Shown: piece by piece, positions 18,121 to 27,609 of the stretch | How the letters are laid out: every line of letters starts with the position of its first letter | How positions within the stretch are numbered: the stretch's first letter is position 1 | Assembly: GCF_015277775.1 (NCBI RefSeq) | Contig: NZ_CP063849.1 | Span: forward strand, 7,145,501-7,209,500 | Direction of reading: 5' to 3' | From: Paludibaculum fermentans | GTDB lineage: Bacteria; Acidobacteriota; Terriglobia; Bryobacterales; Bryobacteraceae | Length of the DNA stretch: 64,000 bases | Made by a program: the position numbers and the translations under genes | The notes under the pieces: model-generated | Databases searched by the model: none | What the model saw: the letters and a program-made list of their open reading frames with translations, nothing else | What the model was told of the DNA's origin: nothing

Positions 18121-19116
18121 TCAATGTGCGTGCGCCTTCAGCGTGACATTGATCTCTTCCTCCAGATCGTTCAACCCCTTCAGCGTGTGCAGGTAGTCCC
18201 GCCATGCCGTCAATGGGCCGGTCAGGTCCCCGCCCGCCGCTTCCAGCCGGGCCGCGGCTTGGAACATGGGCGACAGCTCACGCCGCCGGTCGTAGGGGGT
18301 TGGCGTATCGTCAAGCACGGGGCGCCAGCTCGACAATTGCCTCTCCAGGAACAGCCCATAGTCCGCAGCCAAAGCCGCGGGAGGATGCTCGTAGATATCC
18401 GCAATATAGTTGACTACGGAGGACTGCAGGGTCGGGGAGCCGAGATACTCCACCAGCTTCCGGTTCAAATCCGGCCGGCTCGCGATCAGGGCCCGGCAGT
18501 GCTGTTTCTCCGTCTCATTCTCCAGATACATATAGCCGAAGTACTTCCATAGCTCGGCATCCTGTCCCAAGGCGTGAAACTCGTCAATCCTCGACTGCTC
18601 CCAGGCGCGATCCCGCTCCCGGTTGGCGAGGCTCTTCTGCTTCTCACCCTGAACGTACAACCCTACGCCCCAGAAAACCAGGGCCCAGCCTGCTAGCCCA
18701 CCAACTCCCAATACACCCGCTACCAGGGATCTCACAATCTGCGGGGGCTGCGTGCCGCCATGCACAGCCAGGAATCCCCCTGCTACCAGTAGCCACGGAA
18801 CCAGGGCCGCCAGGTTCTCCCACAACGAAAGCGGGGCAGCCACCAGGAACCACATCGTCACCATTGCCGCGATACAAGTTCCGGCGGCCATCGCCCAGGC
18901 TGTCAGGCGTCCGCCGGGCATCCAGTCAAAGATCCCAGACCCGGTGAGCTTGATAAGTACACCGGCCAGCAGAAACAGCGGTGGCACCAGCAGCAGCCAT
19001 GCCCCGACGGGGCCCTCCGGACCACTCGGTAGATTTCGCAGGTAAACCATCAGGCCGAGAAAGCCAAGCGTCGCAGCCAGGGCAATGTCGAGAAGCACTA
19101 CCGTGATGTTCGTCAT
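18121..19116 (-). CDS. uncharacterised polytopic membrane protein
   Basis: 331 residues. The first ~160 residues hold about five membrane segments (for example LDIALAATLGFLGLMVYL, WLLLVPPLFLLAGVLI, AMAAGTCIAAMVTMWFLV). The remaining half is soluble and helical, with many Glu/Arg/Leu and probable TPR-like helices (GQDAELWKYFGYMYLENETEK). It ends with a His-rich tail (KAHAH). It may be a membrane sensor or scaffold. The gene is 82 bases upstream of the compact three-gene run and may share its transcript. Confidence 0.6.
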   Translation of the reverse strand: MTNITVVLLDIALAATLGFLGLMVYLRNLPSGPEGPVGAWLLLVPPLFLLAGVLIKLTGSGIFDWMPGGRLTAWAMAAGTCIAAMVTMWFLVAAPLSLWENLAALVPWLLVAGGFLAVHGGTQPPQIVRSLVAGVLGVGGLAGWALVFWGVGLYVQGEKQKSLANRERDRAWEQSRIDEFHALGQDAELWKYFGYMYLENETEKQHCRALIASRPDLNRKLVEYLGSPTLQSSVVNYIADIYEHPPAALAADYGLFLERQLSSWRPVLDDTPTPYDRRRELSPMFQAAARLEAAGGDLTGPLTAWRDYLHTLKGLNDLEEEINVTLKAHAH

Positions 19117-19260
19117 CCATCCCTACCAGCGCCGTATGCGGGCGATTCCGATCATGAATCACTGTTGTTCAAAACCGCTTTACTGCAGCAACCGGAAGTC
19201 CGGCGAGCGGGGCTATGCAGCCCACCGGGTAAACCATCGCCAGCGACAGCCGTCCTGGGC

Positions 19261-19818
19261 TTAGCTCTCGTCCACGTATGCGAGGTACTCGCGGCACTGG
19301 CGGCAGCGGAAGATGTAAGCGGTGGGTTGATCGTTCTTGCTCAAGGCGGCCATGAACTCCTTCAGATCAGCGCCCGAAAGGTCAAAATCGTCCTTCAAGT
19401 GTTGCCGCACCGCTCCAATCGCATCGGGGAACTGCGCCTTCAGTTCCTCGATTCCCGCCGTACCCAGAAACTCGGCGCCGTCACCGCAGCACGTCAGCCA
19501 CTGCCCTTCCTGCCAACTGAAGAAGCCCGGCGTCCGCTTCGCGATCTCATCGCGGACCTCCTGCGAAACTCCCTCCATCGTTCCTGAATCAGCGAACTCA
19601 GCCCCGAACTGCCGCGCGGCTGAACCGTCCGCGATACACCACGGGCACAGGCAATGCGTCAGATGGTGGAATTTCTCCGACGTGACCGGGCCATCATAAA
19701 TGTACCCTCGAATCCGGTTGCACGACAGGCAGGGCGCGTCTTCATCGCGGACCACCACACCCGTGGCCACCGGATCCGGATGATACTTGAATTCCGGGAG
19801 AGTGGTTGTTGGTTCCAT
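19261..19818 (-). CDS. CbrC-family (UPF0167) protein
   Basis: 185 residues from the ATG at 19818. It matches the CbrC/UPF0167 family, whose E. coli member affects colicin E2 tolerance but has no established biochemical role. Visible: the N-terminal LPEFKYHPDPVATGVV, then Cys pairs CLSCN, CLCPWC, CC and a C-terminal FRCRQC, which look like zinc-binding knuckles. No good ribosome-binding site precedes this ATG; an upstream extension to 19929 is open but would overlap the LysR gene and does not look conserved. Confidence 0.7.
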   Translation of the reverse strand: MEPTTTLPEFKYHPDPVATGVVVRDEDAPCLSCNRIRGYIYDGPVTSEKFHHLTHCLCPWCIADGSAARQFGAEFADSGTMEGVSQEVRDEIAKRTPGFFSWQEGQWLTCCGDGAEFLGTAGIEELKAQFPDAIGAVRQHLKDDFDLSGADLKEFMAALSKNDQPTAYIFRCRQCREYLAYVDES

Positions 19819-19852
19819 CAACTGGATCTGCGAAAACGGGCTGCCGAATCGC

Positions 19853-20791
19853 TCATGGCATAGGAAATTCTTCCGAACTGCCTTGAGGCGGCTCAGCGAA
19901 TCCTTCCAGCACCAGGCGCCGAAACCCACCCACCAGCGGGTTGCTCACGTCGCGTCGACAGACAAGATCGAGATGCGTGGCGCCGCCCTGGGGTGTCAGC
20001 TTCAGGCACACAACATCCGCGTGCGCGATGCCCGCCACCGAGGCTGGGGCCACGGTCACGCCCAATCCGGCACCCACCAGTCGCAGCACCGTCAGCCACT
20101 GCTCGGCCGCCTGGACGATACGAGGCTGGAAACCGAACCGTGCGCAGTTCTCCATCGTGCGGTCCCAGGCCTTCTGCCCTGCCGATTGCTCGAAGAAGAC
20201 AAACGGCTCGTCCTTCAGCTCCGCCCAGGGCACCGTCTCCTGCCGGGCCAATCGATGCACCCGGGGCACCACCAGAATGAACGGCTCGATGACCACCGGC
20301 TCCACCTGCAGCCAATCCTCTTGCCCCGCGTCCCTTGCCAGCCCAACATCCACCAACCCGTTTCGCAAGGCGTCAACCAGTTGCTGCGTATGGAACTCGT
20401 GCAACCGTAACTGTACCTTCGGGTAAACTGAGCGGTATCGGCCCAACACGGCCGGCAGCCTGCTCAGGATCGCGGATTCAACGAACCCTACCGTCAGCGA
20501 CCCATCTTCTCCTCGTCCAACCCGCTGAACTGCCTCCACGTCCTCCTGCACCTTGGCCAGGGTCCGCCGCGCCCGCTCGATCAAGACCTCGCCCGCCGGT
20601 GTCAGCTCAACCGATCGCGAGGTCCGCACAAACAGCGCATGGCCCAGCATCCGTTCCAGTTGCCGGATCTGTTGCGACAGAGGCGGCTGCGCAATATGCA
20701 GGCGTTTCGCCGCCTGGCCAAAATGGAGATCCTCCGCTACTGCCAGGAAGTAACGCAGGTGCCGCAGTTCGATCCCATTGTTGATATGCAT
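19853..20791 (-). CDS. LysR-family transcriptional regulator
   Basis: 312 residues, normal length. The N-terminal winged helix (ELRHLRYFLAVAEDLHFG, then AAKRLHIAQPPLSQQIRQLE) is typical, followed by the effector-binding domain (FVESAILSRLPAVLGRYR, QQLVDALRNGLVDVGLAR). The sequence is close to the CatR/BenM-like branch but the ligand is unknown. It is divergent from the GNAT gene at 20864, with a 72-base gap that is unusually AT-rich for this region and could hold its binding site. The CbrC-like gene follows it. Confidence 0.9.
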   Translation of the reverse strand: MHINNGIELRHLRYFLAVAEDLHFGQAAKRLHIAQPPLSQQIRQLERMLGHALFVRTSRSVELTPAGEVLIERARRTLAKVQEDVEAVQRVGRGEDGSLTVGFVESAILSRLPAVLGRYRSVYPKVQLRLHEFHTQQLVDALRNGLVDVGLARDAGQEDWLQVEPVVIEPFILVVPRVHRLARQETVPWAELKDEPFVFFEQSAGQKAWDRTMENCARFGFQPRIVQAAEQWLTVLRLVGAGLGVTVAPASVAGIAHADVVCLKLTPQGGATHLDLVCRRDVSNPLVGGFRRLVLEGFAEPPQGSSEEFPMP

Positions 20792-20863
20792 AGAGTCTCG
20801 ATGAGTATGAATAATATATTGGAAGTTCTAATCATTTCTGTCTAGATTCAAATCAGGACTCTT

Positions 20864-21370
20864 ATGGACGCTACTCCAGATACTGTCTTCATTCGCCCCT
20901 TCCAAGCGGGGGACGAGCATGCCTTCCGGGCATTGAACGAAGCCTGGATCGCCGCGATCTTCACCATCGAAGCGAAGGATCGCGAAGTCCTTGAACATCC
21001 CGTCGAGAAGATCCTGACTCCGGGCGGCCACATCCTGATGGCCGTTTCCGGTGGCCGTGCCGTAGGCTGCGGAGCGTTGTTGGCCATGCCGGACGGCGGT
21101 TTTGAAGTGGCGAAGATGGCCGTGGACGAGAGCCTGCGAGGGCGCGGCATTGGCCGCATGGTGCTGGTGGCGCTCATCGACCACTCTCGGAACCTTGGTG
21201 CGCCGCGCCTGTTTCTGGAAACGAACCACCAACTCGCCAATGCCATCCATCTCTATGAGAGTTGTGGGTTTGTTCACATGCCGCCAGACCGTGTAAAGCC
21301 GTCGCCCTACGTCCGTTCCGACGTCAGCATGGAGATGTTGTTGCCCTCTGGTGAGGCTCTGCTGCGCTGA
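20864..21370 (+). CDS. GNAT-family N-acetyltransferase
   Basis: 168 residues. Acetyl-CoA-binding motif A is visible as VAKMAVDESLRGRGIGRMVLVALIDHSR, with the usual R-G-x-G-I-G turn. It begins MDATPDTVFIRPF, a typical GNAT start. Proteins like this acetylate amines, amino acids or drugs; the substrate is unknown. It is divergent from the LysR gene, a common layout for a LysR-controlled target. Its TGA abuts the TCA stop of the convergent kinase gene with no base between. Confidence 0.85.
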   Translation: MDATPDTVFIRPFQAGDEHAFRALNEAWIAAIFTIEAKDREVLEHPVEKILTPGGHILMAVSGGRAVGCGALLAMPDGGFEVAKMAVDESLRGRGIGRMVLVALIDHSRNLGAPRLFLETNHQLANAIHLYESCGFVHMPPDRVKPSPYVRSDVSMEMLLPSGEALLR

Positions 21371-24300
21371 TCAGTTTGCTCGCAGGACGTCGACGGGAGT
21401 CACGCACTGCTGTTTCTTGCGGTCCTGCAGGCTGTCGATCACTTCGGCCAACTTCTTGGGATTGATCGGTTTCGGGAGATAGGCATCCATGCCCGCCGCC
21501 AGGCACCGCTCGGCGTCGCCTTCCATCGCATGCGCCGTCAGCGCGATGACTGGAATGTGCCGTCCGCTGCCCGATTCGCGGGCGCGAATCTCGGCGACCG
21601 CTGCCAACCCGTCCATGGTCGGCATCTGTACATCCATCAGCACCAGGTCGTAGAGTTTGGCTTCAACGCTCGTCACGGCCTCCTGGCCGTCGGCCACAAC
21701 ATCGACCTCGCAGCCCAGTTTCTGCAGCAGGCTCACCGCCACCCTCTGGTTGATCTTATTGTCTTCGGCCAGCAGAATCGCCAGCGGAATCAGGCCGGGC
21801 AGTTGAACCCTTGGCTGTTCCTCTGAGGGCTCAGCCTGCACGCCAGCCCGTTGGACTCTCAGCGTGAAGTTGAAGATACTGCCTTGTCCGGGAACACTCT
21901 CGAGCCAGATGCGGCCCTTGAGCGCTGCCACCAGGCGCGCGGAAATTGCCAGGCCGAGTCCGGTTCCGCCAAACTGCCTTGTCGTGGAGTTGTCCGCCTG
22001 CCGGAAAGGCTCGAAGATCACCGCTTGCTTTTCGGGGGAGACCCCGATCCCTGTGTCGCGAACGGAAAACCACAGAGTCAGGTCGGCACCCTCCACGCTC
22101 TCCACGCCCGCGATTACCTTGACCCAGCCTTTTGACGTGAACTTGATCGCGTTTCCCACCAGGTTGAGGAGAATCTGCCTGAGCCGTACGGGGTCGCCCA
22201 CGACGGACTCCGGCGCATCCGGTGCGAGATCGAAACTCAGCTCGAGCCCCTTCTCAGCTGCGCGCGGGGCGAGCACGCCCAGGGAATCTTCCACAAGTTG
22301 CTTCAGACGGAACGGCGTCGATTCCACCGTCAGGTGGCCTGCATCGATCTTCGAGAAATCCAGCACGTCGTTCAGGACATGCAACAACGCCTCTGCCGAC
22401 TCCTCAGTCAACCGGAGGAACTCCTGCTGTTCCTTATTCAGCGGAGTCTGCAGGGCCAATCCCACCAGACCAAGGATCCCGTTCATCGGGGTACGGATTT
22501 CGTGGCTCAGGTTGGCGACGAACTCACTTCGGGCGCGGCTGGCATCCTCCGCCTGGGTACGCGCGATCTCCAGTTCACCGATCAGCGAACTCAACTCTCT
22601 GTTGGCTTCCTCCAGCCGTGAGGTGCGTTCCACAACCCGCGATTCCAACTCCTGGTTCACAGTTGTCAGGTTCTTCAGCCGCCGGTTGTGCAGCAGCCAC
22701 GCACCCGCGCAGCCCGCGGCCAGCAGAGCCAGCAGAAACGACCTCGTCTGGTAGAAGTGCGGGTGAAGCGTCAGTTCCAGTGTCGCGCCGGTCTCGTTCC
22801 ACACGCCGTCGTTGTTTGCGGCAATCACCTGAAACTTATAGGAGCCGGGTGCCAGGTTGGTGTACATCGCGGAGCGGCGCGAGCCTGCCTCCACCCAATC
22901 CTGGTCATAGGGCAGCAGCCGGTAGCGAAACTGTACCTTCTCCGGAGCGACCATGCTCAATGCGGTGTACTGAATCTCCAGATTCCGGCTGCCCGCCGGC
23001 AACTGCACGGCAGCGTTCAGCGGATAGTCCTTGCCGTCCGCATGGAACCGTTCCACTTGCACCGGGGGAGCCAACGGATTGGTGACAATCAAGCTGGGCT
23101 GGACCACTGCCAGGCCCTTCATGGTCGGAAACCACAGCCGGCCGTCATAGGCGACATCGCCCGCGGGTTGTCCGCCATTGCACTCCCGGCTGATGAGGCC
23201 GTCCGCTATGCCATAGGAGAAGGACTTGAGCTGGCTTTGCTTGCCATCAATGACATCGTTGAGCTGGCTCTTGCTCATCCGGAAAATCCCGGTGCTGGAG
23301 GAGACCCAGAATCCGCCCTGCCTGTCTTCGAGAATCTGAAAAATCGTCTTGGCTGGGAATCCAGCGGATTCGGGCACAGGGGAGAATTTGCCATCCCGCA
23401 GCCGCGTCAGGCCGCCGTCGAACGTCCCAATCCACATCGTGCCGTCAGCATCTTCCCGCATGGAGAAGATGAACTCACCGGAGAGGCCGTCGCTCTTGTG
23501 GAAGTTGCGGAACCGGCCGCCCGACCAAAGGCTCAATCCTTCCCGTGTGCCGATCCAGATGCGCCCCTGGCGGTCCTCATGAACGATTCGGATGTGATCC
23601 GTCGGCAGGCCATCCGCTTTCTTGTATAGGCGGGCCTTTCCGTTCTGCAGCACCACCAACCCTCCGCTGATGGTGGCAACCCAGACTGCCCCGTGGCTGT
23701 CTTCCTTCACCGAAAGGACTGGATTGCCCGGCAGTCCGTCTTTCCGTCCGAAGCTCTGCCGCCCCTGTTTCGTGAAATGCGTGAGCGTACCGTCATAGAA
23801 TCCGGCCCAGATCCCGCCCTTCCGGTCCTCACCCAGGGCCCACGCATCGTCCGAGGTCATGCCGTTCTTGCGGTTGAAACTCTCCAGTACCTTGCCCGCG
23901 GCCGTCATGTGGGCCAGCCCGCCGCCATTCGTGCCCACCCACATGGTCCCGTCAGTTGCCGTCAGCACTGTCTGGATCTGATTCCCGCCGAGACCGTCGT
24001 CGGCTGTCAGGGTGTGGAAAGGAACTGAGTGCAAACGGCCCAGTCCGCCACCGCTTGCGCCGATCCATAGCGAACCCTCGCGGTCTTCGTACAGCGCTGT
24101 GATGGCTCGGCTGGCCGCCTTGCGCGGGTTCTCGAAAGGTTGCGTACTTTCATTCAGATACCGCACGAGACCGCCGCCCAGCATGCCGATCCAGAGCGCT
24201 CCGTCGCGATCCTTCAGGAACGACCAGATCACCTGGCCCTTCAGCTTGACGGCGTCCAGACCCTTAGGCAGATCTTTCTGGAGCTTGCCGTCGCGTGCGC

Positions 24301-25003
24301 AGACCAGGCCGGACGCCGTGCCGATCCACATTAGTCCGTCGTCATTTTCATAGAACGAGAGGACGCGGTCGTCCGGTAGCCCATCCTTCAGGGATATCTG
24401 TCTGAGGTTTCCGGCGCTGCGCAGGAACAAGCCGGTGTTCGTGCCGATCCACAGGTTGCCGCTTCTGTCTTTGTGCAACGCCCTGATAATGTGGTTCTCC
24501 AGGCCAAATGGGTGGAGTTGCCCATCCTTGAGCAGAAAAACACCCTTGCCGGCGGTTCCAATCCAGAGTTCTCCTCCAGGCGTCGCCAGCAGGCATCGCA
24601 GGGAGACCTGATCGATTTCGGGCAGGGAGACGCGCTCCAGGCGGCCGTCGCGTAGCTTGATCAAGCCGCTCGCGGTAGCTACCCAGATATTGCCTTCGGT
24701 GTCGGGTTCCAGGCGCCAAATCTGGTTCTCGGTCAACTGCGGTGTGTTCGCGTGGTCGAAGACATCGAACTTCTTGCCGTCAAAGCGCACTAATCCGTAG
24801 TACGTGGCAAGCCACAGGTAACCGTCTCTACTCTGTGCGATCGAATTGATGCTGTAGTGTGGCAGGCCTTCCGCTTCTTCCCAGGCTTCAAAGCGATATT
24901 CGCCAACGGGTTTGGCCGGATCCAAGGCCCAGGCGCACGTGAGCGCCACGCTCAGTAGCGAGGCTAGGCCGACGGATTTCACACCAACTGCATGTAACTG
25001 CAC
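21371..25003 (-). CDS. hybrid sensor histidine kinase/response regulator with double beta-propeller sensor
   Basis: 1210 residues. A signal peptide or anchor at the start ([16 protein letters not shown]) puts the sensor outside the membrane. About 14 Reg_prop blades follow, marked by motifs such as [21 protein letters not shown] and [11 protein letters not shown], enough for two seven-bladed propellers. Then come a Y_Y_Y domain, one membrane helix ([17 protein letters not shown]), a coiled coil, HisKA with [11 protein letters not shown] (His834), HATPase ([24 protein letters not shown]) and a C-terminal receiver (Asp1124 in [10 protein letters not shown]). There is no DNA-binding domain, so it must signal through another protein. 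It is divergent from the exporter operon starting at 25281. Confidence 0.92.
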   Translation of the reverse strand: MQLHAVGVKSVGLASLLSVALTCAWALDPAKPVGEYRFEAWEEAEGLPHYSINSIAQSRDGYLWLATYYGLVRFDGKKFDVFDHANTPQLTENQIWRLEPDTEGNIWVATASGLIKLRDGRLERVSLPEIDQVSLRCLLATPGGELWIGTAGKGVFLLKDGQLHPFGLENHIIRALHKDRSGNLWIGTNTGLFLRSAGNLRQISLKDGLPDDRVLSFYENDDGLMWIGTASGLVCARDGKLQKDLPKGLDAVKLKGQVIWSFLKDRDGALWIGMLGGGLVRYLNESTQPFENPRKAASRAITALYEDREGSLWIGASGGGLGRLHSVPFHTLTADDGLGGNQIQTVLTATDGTMWVGTNGGGLAHMTAAGKVLESFNRKNGMTSDDAWALGEDRKGGIWAGFYDGTLTHFTKQGRQSFGRKDGLPGNPVLSVKEDSHGAVWVATISGGLVVLQNGKARLYKKADGLPTDHIRIVHEDRQGRIWIGTREGLSLWSGGRFRNFHKSDGLSGEFIFSMREDADGTMWIGTFDGGLTRLRDGKFSPVPESAGFPAKTIFQILEDRQGGFWVSSSTGIFRMSKSQLNDVIDGKQSQLKSFSYGIADGLISRECNGGQPAGDVAYDGRLWFPTMKGLAVVQPSLIVTNPLAPPVQVERFHADGKDYPLNAAVQLPAGSRNLEIQYTALSMVAPEKVQFRYRLLPYDQDWVEAGSRRSAMYTNLAPGSYKFQVIAANNDGVWNETGATLELTLHPHFYQTRSFLLALLAAGCAGAWLLHNRRLKNLTTVNQELESRVVERTSRLEEANRELSSLIGELEIARTQAEDASRARSEFVANLSHEIRTPMNGILGLVGLALQTPLNKEQQEFLRLTEESAEALLHVLNDVLDFSKIDAGHLTVESTPFRLKQLVEDSLGVLAPRAAEKGLELSFDLAPDAPESVVGDPVRLRQILLNLVGNAIKFTSKGWVKVIAGVESVEGADLTLWFSVRDTGIGVSPEKQAVIFEPFRQADNSTTRQFGGTGLGLAISARLVAALKGRIWLESVPGQGSIFNFTLRVQRAGVQAEPSEEQPRVQLPGLIPLAILLAEDNKINQRVAVSLLQKLGCEVDVVADGQEAVTSVEAKLYDLVLMDVQMPTMDGLAAVAEIRARESGSGRHIPVIALTAHAMEGDAERCLAAGMDAYLPKPINPKKLAEVIDSLQDRKKQQCVTPVDVLRAN

Positions 25004-25242
25004 GAGCAGACTCTGTTACCACTATCGACAGGCCAGTCTAGAGTCTATACAGCAAATCTGATTTGCCGCCCTCGGGGAGCCCAGCTTCACTCCGCGCAGG
25101 GACCATGAATCCGCAACTCGTCGGCCTTCGCCCCGTTTCCGCTCACTCTCCGTCCCACAAGCGGACACCCCGCAGACCGCCAGGGCGCCGTCCTGTGGCG
25201 TAACTGTCTCTAATTTCACCACATATCCCGGGCGGCCGGGCT

Positions 25243-25258
25243 TGGTATGCAACATGCC
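25243..25258 (+). promoter_or_regulatory. possible sigma-54-type promoter for the exporter operon
   Basis: The GG-N10-GC core is present: GG at 25244-25245 and GC at 25256-25257, in the context TGGTATG then ATGCC, a partial match to TGGCACG-N4-TTGCA. The expected start is about 12 bases before the ATG at 25281. An NtrC-type regulator lies in the same operon. GG-N10-GC occurs often by chance in GC-rich DNA. Confidence 0.3.
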
Positions 25259-25280
25259 ACTATGCTCTCCGAGGTTTCCC

Positions 25281-26534
25281 ATGGACGTTCCACGCGAAGG
25301 CGCGAAAAGAAAAAAGATCATTCGCCGAGCCATTATAGTCACCGTGATTGTCGCTGCCATCCCGCTGATTACCTATGGGTTGTCAAGGCTGAAACCGGCT
25401 GCTCCCTCCGTCGAGGGCGGAACACTCTGGACCGACACCGTCAAACGCGGGCCCATGATTCGCCAGGTCCGCGGTCTCGGGACGCTGGTCCCAGAGGATA
25501 CATTACTGATCCCGGCCATCAATGAAGGAAGAGTCCAGAAGATCGTCCTGCGCCCTGGCGCGCTGGTGAAAGCTGACACCGTTATCCTGGTTCTGGCCAA
25601 TCCGGAACTGGAACTGGCAGCCGAAGACCTGAAATGGCAGGTCAAGGCCGCCGAAGCCACGATGCGCGATCTGGAAGTGAAGCTGGAAACCGCCAAGTTG
25701 GATCTGCGGTCGGCCGTTGCCCGCGTAGAGAGTGAATTCGTCCAGGCCAAGTTGAAAGCCGAGCGCGATGACGCCCTGGGCAAAGAGGGCTTGACGCCCG
25801 ATCTGACCATCCGTCTCTCCCGCGCCGCCGCCGACGAAGCTGGCAAGCGTTTTGACATCGATAAGAAGCGGCTGGAAATCAGCGGCGCCTCGGCGGAAGC
25901 GCAAATTGCCGCCCAACAGGTGAATATTGAGAAACTGCGCGCCGCTTATGTCCTGAAAAAGCAGCAGGTAGACGGCCTACGGGTGGTTGCCGGCTTCCCT
26001 GGAGTTCTCCAGCAGATGGCCGTGGAAGAAGGACAGCGCGTCGCACCGGGCACAATTCTGGCAAAAGTCGTCCAGCCCACGCACCTGAAAGCTGAGATTA
26101 AGATTCCCGAAACGCAGGCAAAGGATATCACCATCGGCCAATTGGCTCAGGTAGATACGCACAACGGTGTAATCCAGGCCAAGGTCTCGCGCATCGACCC
26201 GGCGGCGATCAACGGCAACGTAACCGTCGACCTCCGGCTGGAGGGCGATCTGCCCCTGGGCGCCCGTCCTGATTTAAGTGTTGATGGAACTGTGGAACTT
26301 GAGCGGCTCTCAGACGTATTGTATGTGATGCGTCCGGTATTCGGTCAGCCCAACAGCGTCATCGGCCTCTTCAAGGTAACTCCCGACGGGAAGGAAGCTT
26401 CCCGCGTCCAGGTAAGAATCGGCCGCGTTTCCGTACAAACAGTTGAGGTTTTGGATGGTCTAAAGGTGGGCGACCGAGTGGTGCTTTCCGACATGGCTGC
26501 CTGGGACGGCCACGACCGCCTGAGGCTGAATTAA
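25281..26534 (+). CDS. membrane-fusion (HlyD/MacA-like) periplasmic adaptor
   Basis: 417 residues from the ATG at 25281, with GAGGT five bases upstream. An N-terminal basic stretch is followed by one membrane anchor (IVTVIVAAIPLITYGLS). The lipoyl-type halves lie around residues 60-100 (VRGLGTLVPEDTLLIPAI) and ~225-260. Between them is a long coiled coil (residues ~100-215), then a beta-barrel and membrane-proximal domain. Adaptors of this kind link an inner-membrane ABC permease to an outer-membrane channel. It is the first gene of the ABC operon; no TolC-like channel gene is nearby. Confidence 0.88.
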   Translation: MDVPREGAKRKKIIRRAIIVTVIVAAIPLITYGLSRLKPAAPSVEGGTLWTDTVKRGPMIRQVRGLGTLVPEDTLLIPAINEGRVQKIVLRPGALVKADTVILVLANPELELAAEDLKWQVKAAEATMRDLEVKLETAKLDLRSAVARVESEFVQAKLKAERDDALGKEGLTPDLTIRLSRAAADEAGKRFDIDKKRLEISGASAEAQIAAQQVNIEKLRAAYVLKKQQVDGLRVVAGFPGVLQQMAVEEGQRVAPGTILAKVVQPTHLKAEIKIPETQAKDITIGQLAQVDTHNGVIQAKVSRIDPAAINGNVTVDLRLEGDLPLGARPDLSVDGTVELERLSDVLYVMRPVFGQPNSVIGLFKVTPDGKEASRVQVRIGRVSVQTVEVLDGLKVGDRVVLSDMAAWDGHDRLRLN

Positions 26535-26606
26535 CAAAAGTATCCGTCCGGCCGTTGAATGATGAGACGACAATCCTAGCCAACGCGAGCAAAACAGGAG
26601 ATTGCA

Positions 26607-27311
26607 GTGCAACTGAGCGACCAGTCGATGATCAAACTTGACGGCGTCACCAAGGTATTCACCACCGAGGACGTCGAAACCCATGCCCTCTCTGGTATCC
26701 ACCTGGATATCAAGAAGGGTGAATACGTCACCATTGCGGGACCGTCTGGCTGCGGTAAGTCTACGCTGCTCGCCATTCTGGGGCTGTTGGATTCGCCCAG
26801 CGGCGGCTCCTACACGCTCAACAACCAGGCGGTGCAAAGCCTGAAGCTCAGCGACCGGGCGCGGATCCGCAACCGGGAGATCGGCTTCATCTTTCAGGCG
26901 TTCAACCTCATCGGCGACCTGACGGTGTACGAAAACGTCGAGCTTCCGCTCACTTACCGTGGGATGGGCTCCGCCGAGCGCAAAAAGCGTGTCCACGAAG
27001 CGCTGGAGCGCGTCGGCATGTCGCACCGCGTAAAGCACTACCCCTCACAGCTTTCGGGCGGTCAGCAGCAGCGTGTCGCCGTCGCCCGCGCCCTGGTGGG
27101 CAGCCCGTCGATCCTGCTCGCTGACGAGCCTACCGGAAACCTGGATTCCGCCAACGGCGAATCCGTGATGGAACTCATGACCGAACTGCACCGCGGCGGC
27201 GCGACGATCTGCATGGTGACGCACGATCCCCGTTATGCCCTGCTGGCGCAGCGCACGGTTCGCTTGTTTGACGGCCGAATAGTTGAAGAAAGTGTGGGCA
27301 TGGCGTCATGA
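26607..27311 (+). CDS. ABC transporter ATP-binding protein (MacB/LolD type), canonical
   Basis: 234 residues; starts at GTG 26607, which has AGGAG six bases upstream. All ATPase motifs are intact: Walker A GPSGCGKST (45-53), Q-loop Gln97, signature LSGGQQQR (149-156), Walker B ILLADEP (169-175), D-loop Asp180 and H-loop His206. It is of the MacB/LolD class that drives FtsX/MacB-type permeases in extrusion from the periplasm or inner membrane. Its stop overlaps the start of the small gene at 27308 (ATGA). Confidence 0.95.
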   Translation: MQLSDQSMIKLDGVTKVFTTEDVETHALSGIHLDIKKGEYVTIAGPSGCGKSTLLAILGLLDSPSGGSYTLNNQAVQSLKLSDRARIRNREIGFIFQAFNLIGDLTVYENVELPLTYRGMGSAERKKRVHEALERVGMSHRVKHYPSQLSGGQQQRVAVARALVGSPSILLADEPTGNLDSANGESVMELMTELHRGGATICMVTHDPRYALLAQRTVRLFDGRIVEESVGMAS

Positions 27312-27592
27312 AACTGAAGTTCGCCTCATTTCTGCGCACGAATCCCGACGTCGTCGCGCTGGCGTTGTTGCTTGCCGTGTGTCTGCCCATGTCGGCAGTC
27401 GCCCGGCCGAAACTCCATCTGACCTTCGCGTCCGACCAGCAGCACGAGCGCTCCTTGAACAAGCTGGAAGAACGCGGTCAGCGTGTCTGGCAGCGCCTCG
27501 AGGATCGCATGCGTCGTTTTGAAGAGAAGTTCGACAAAATGTCCATGCCGCGTACCAAGTCCACTTACTGTGATGGAGTAGAGTCAGACTGA
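27308..27592 (+). CDS. small membrane-anchored coiled-coil protein within ABC operon
   Basis: 94 residues. The start overlaps the ATPase stop by four bases, and the permease follows after 17 bases, so translation is likely coupled. Residues ~14-32 form one hydrophobic segment or signal peptide (VVALALLLAVCLPMSAVA). The rest is short, charged and helical (LNKLEERGQRVWQRLEDRMRRFEEKF), probably a coiled coil facing the periplasm. No family was recognised. Its position between ATPase and permease suggests an accessory subunit or regulator of the exporter. Confidence 0.65.
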   Translation: MKLKFASFLRTNPDVVALALLLAVCLPMSAVARPKLHLTFASDQQHERSLNKLEERGQRVWQRLEDRMRRFEEKFDKMSMPRTKSTYCDGVESD

Positions 27593-27609
27593 AGAAGTAG
27601 AGGCTTGAC

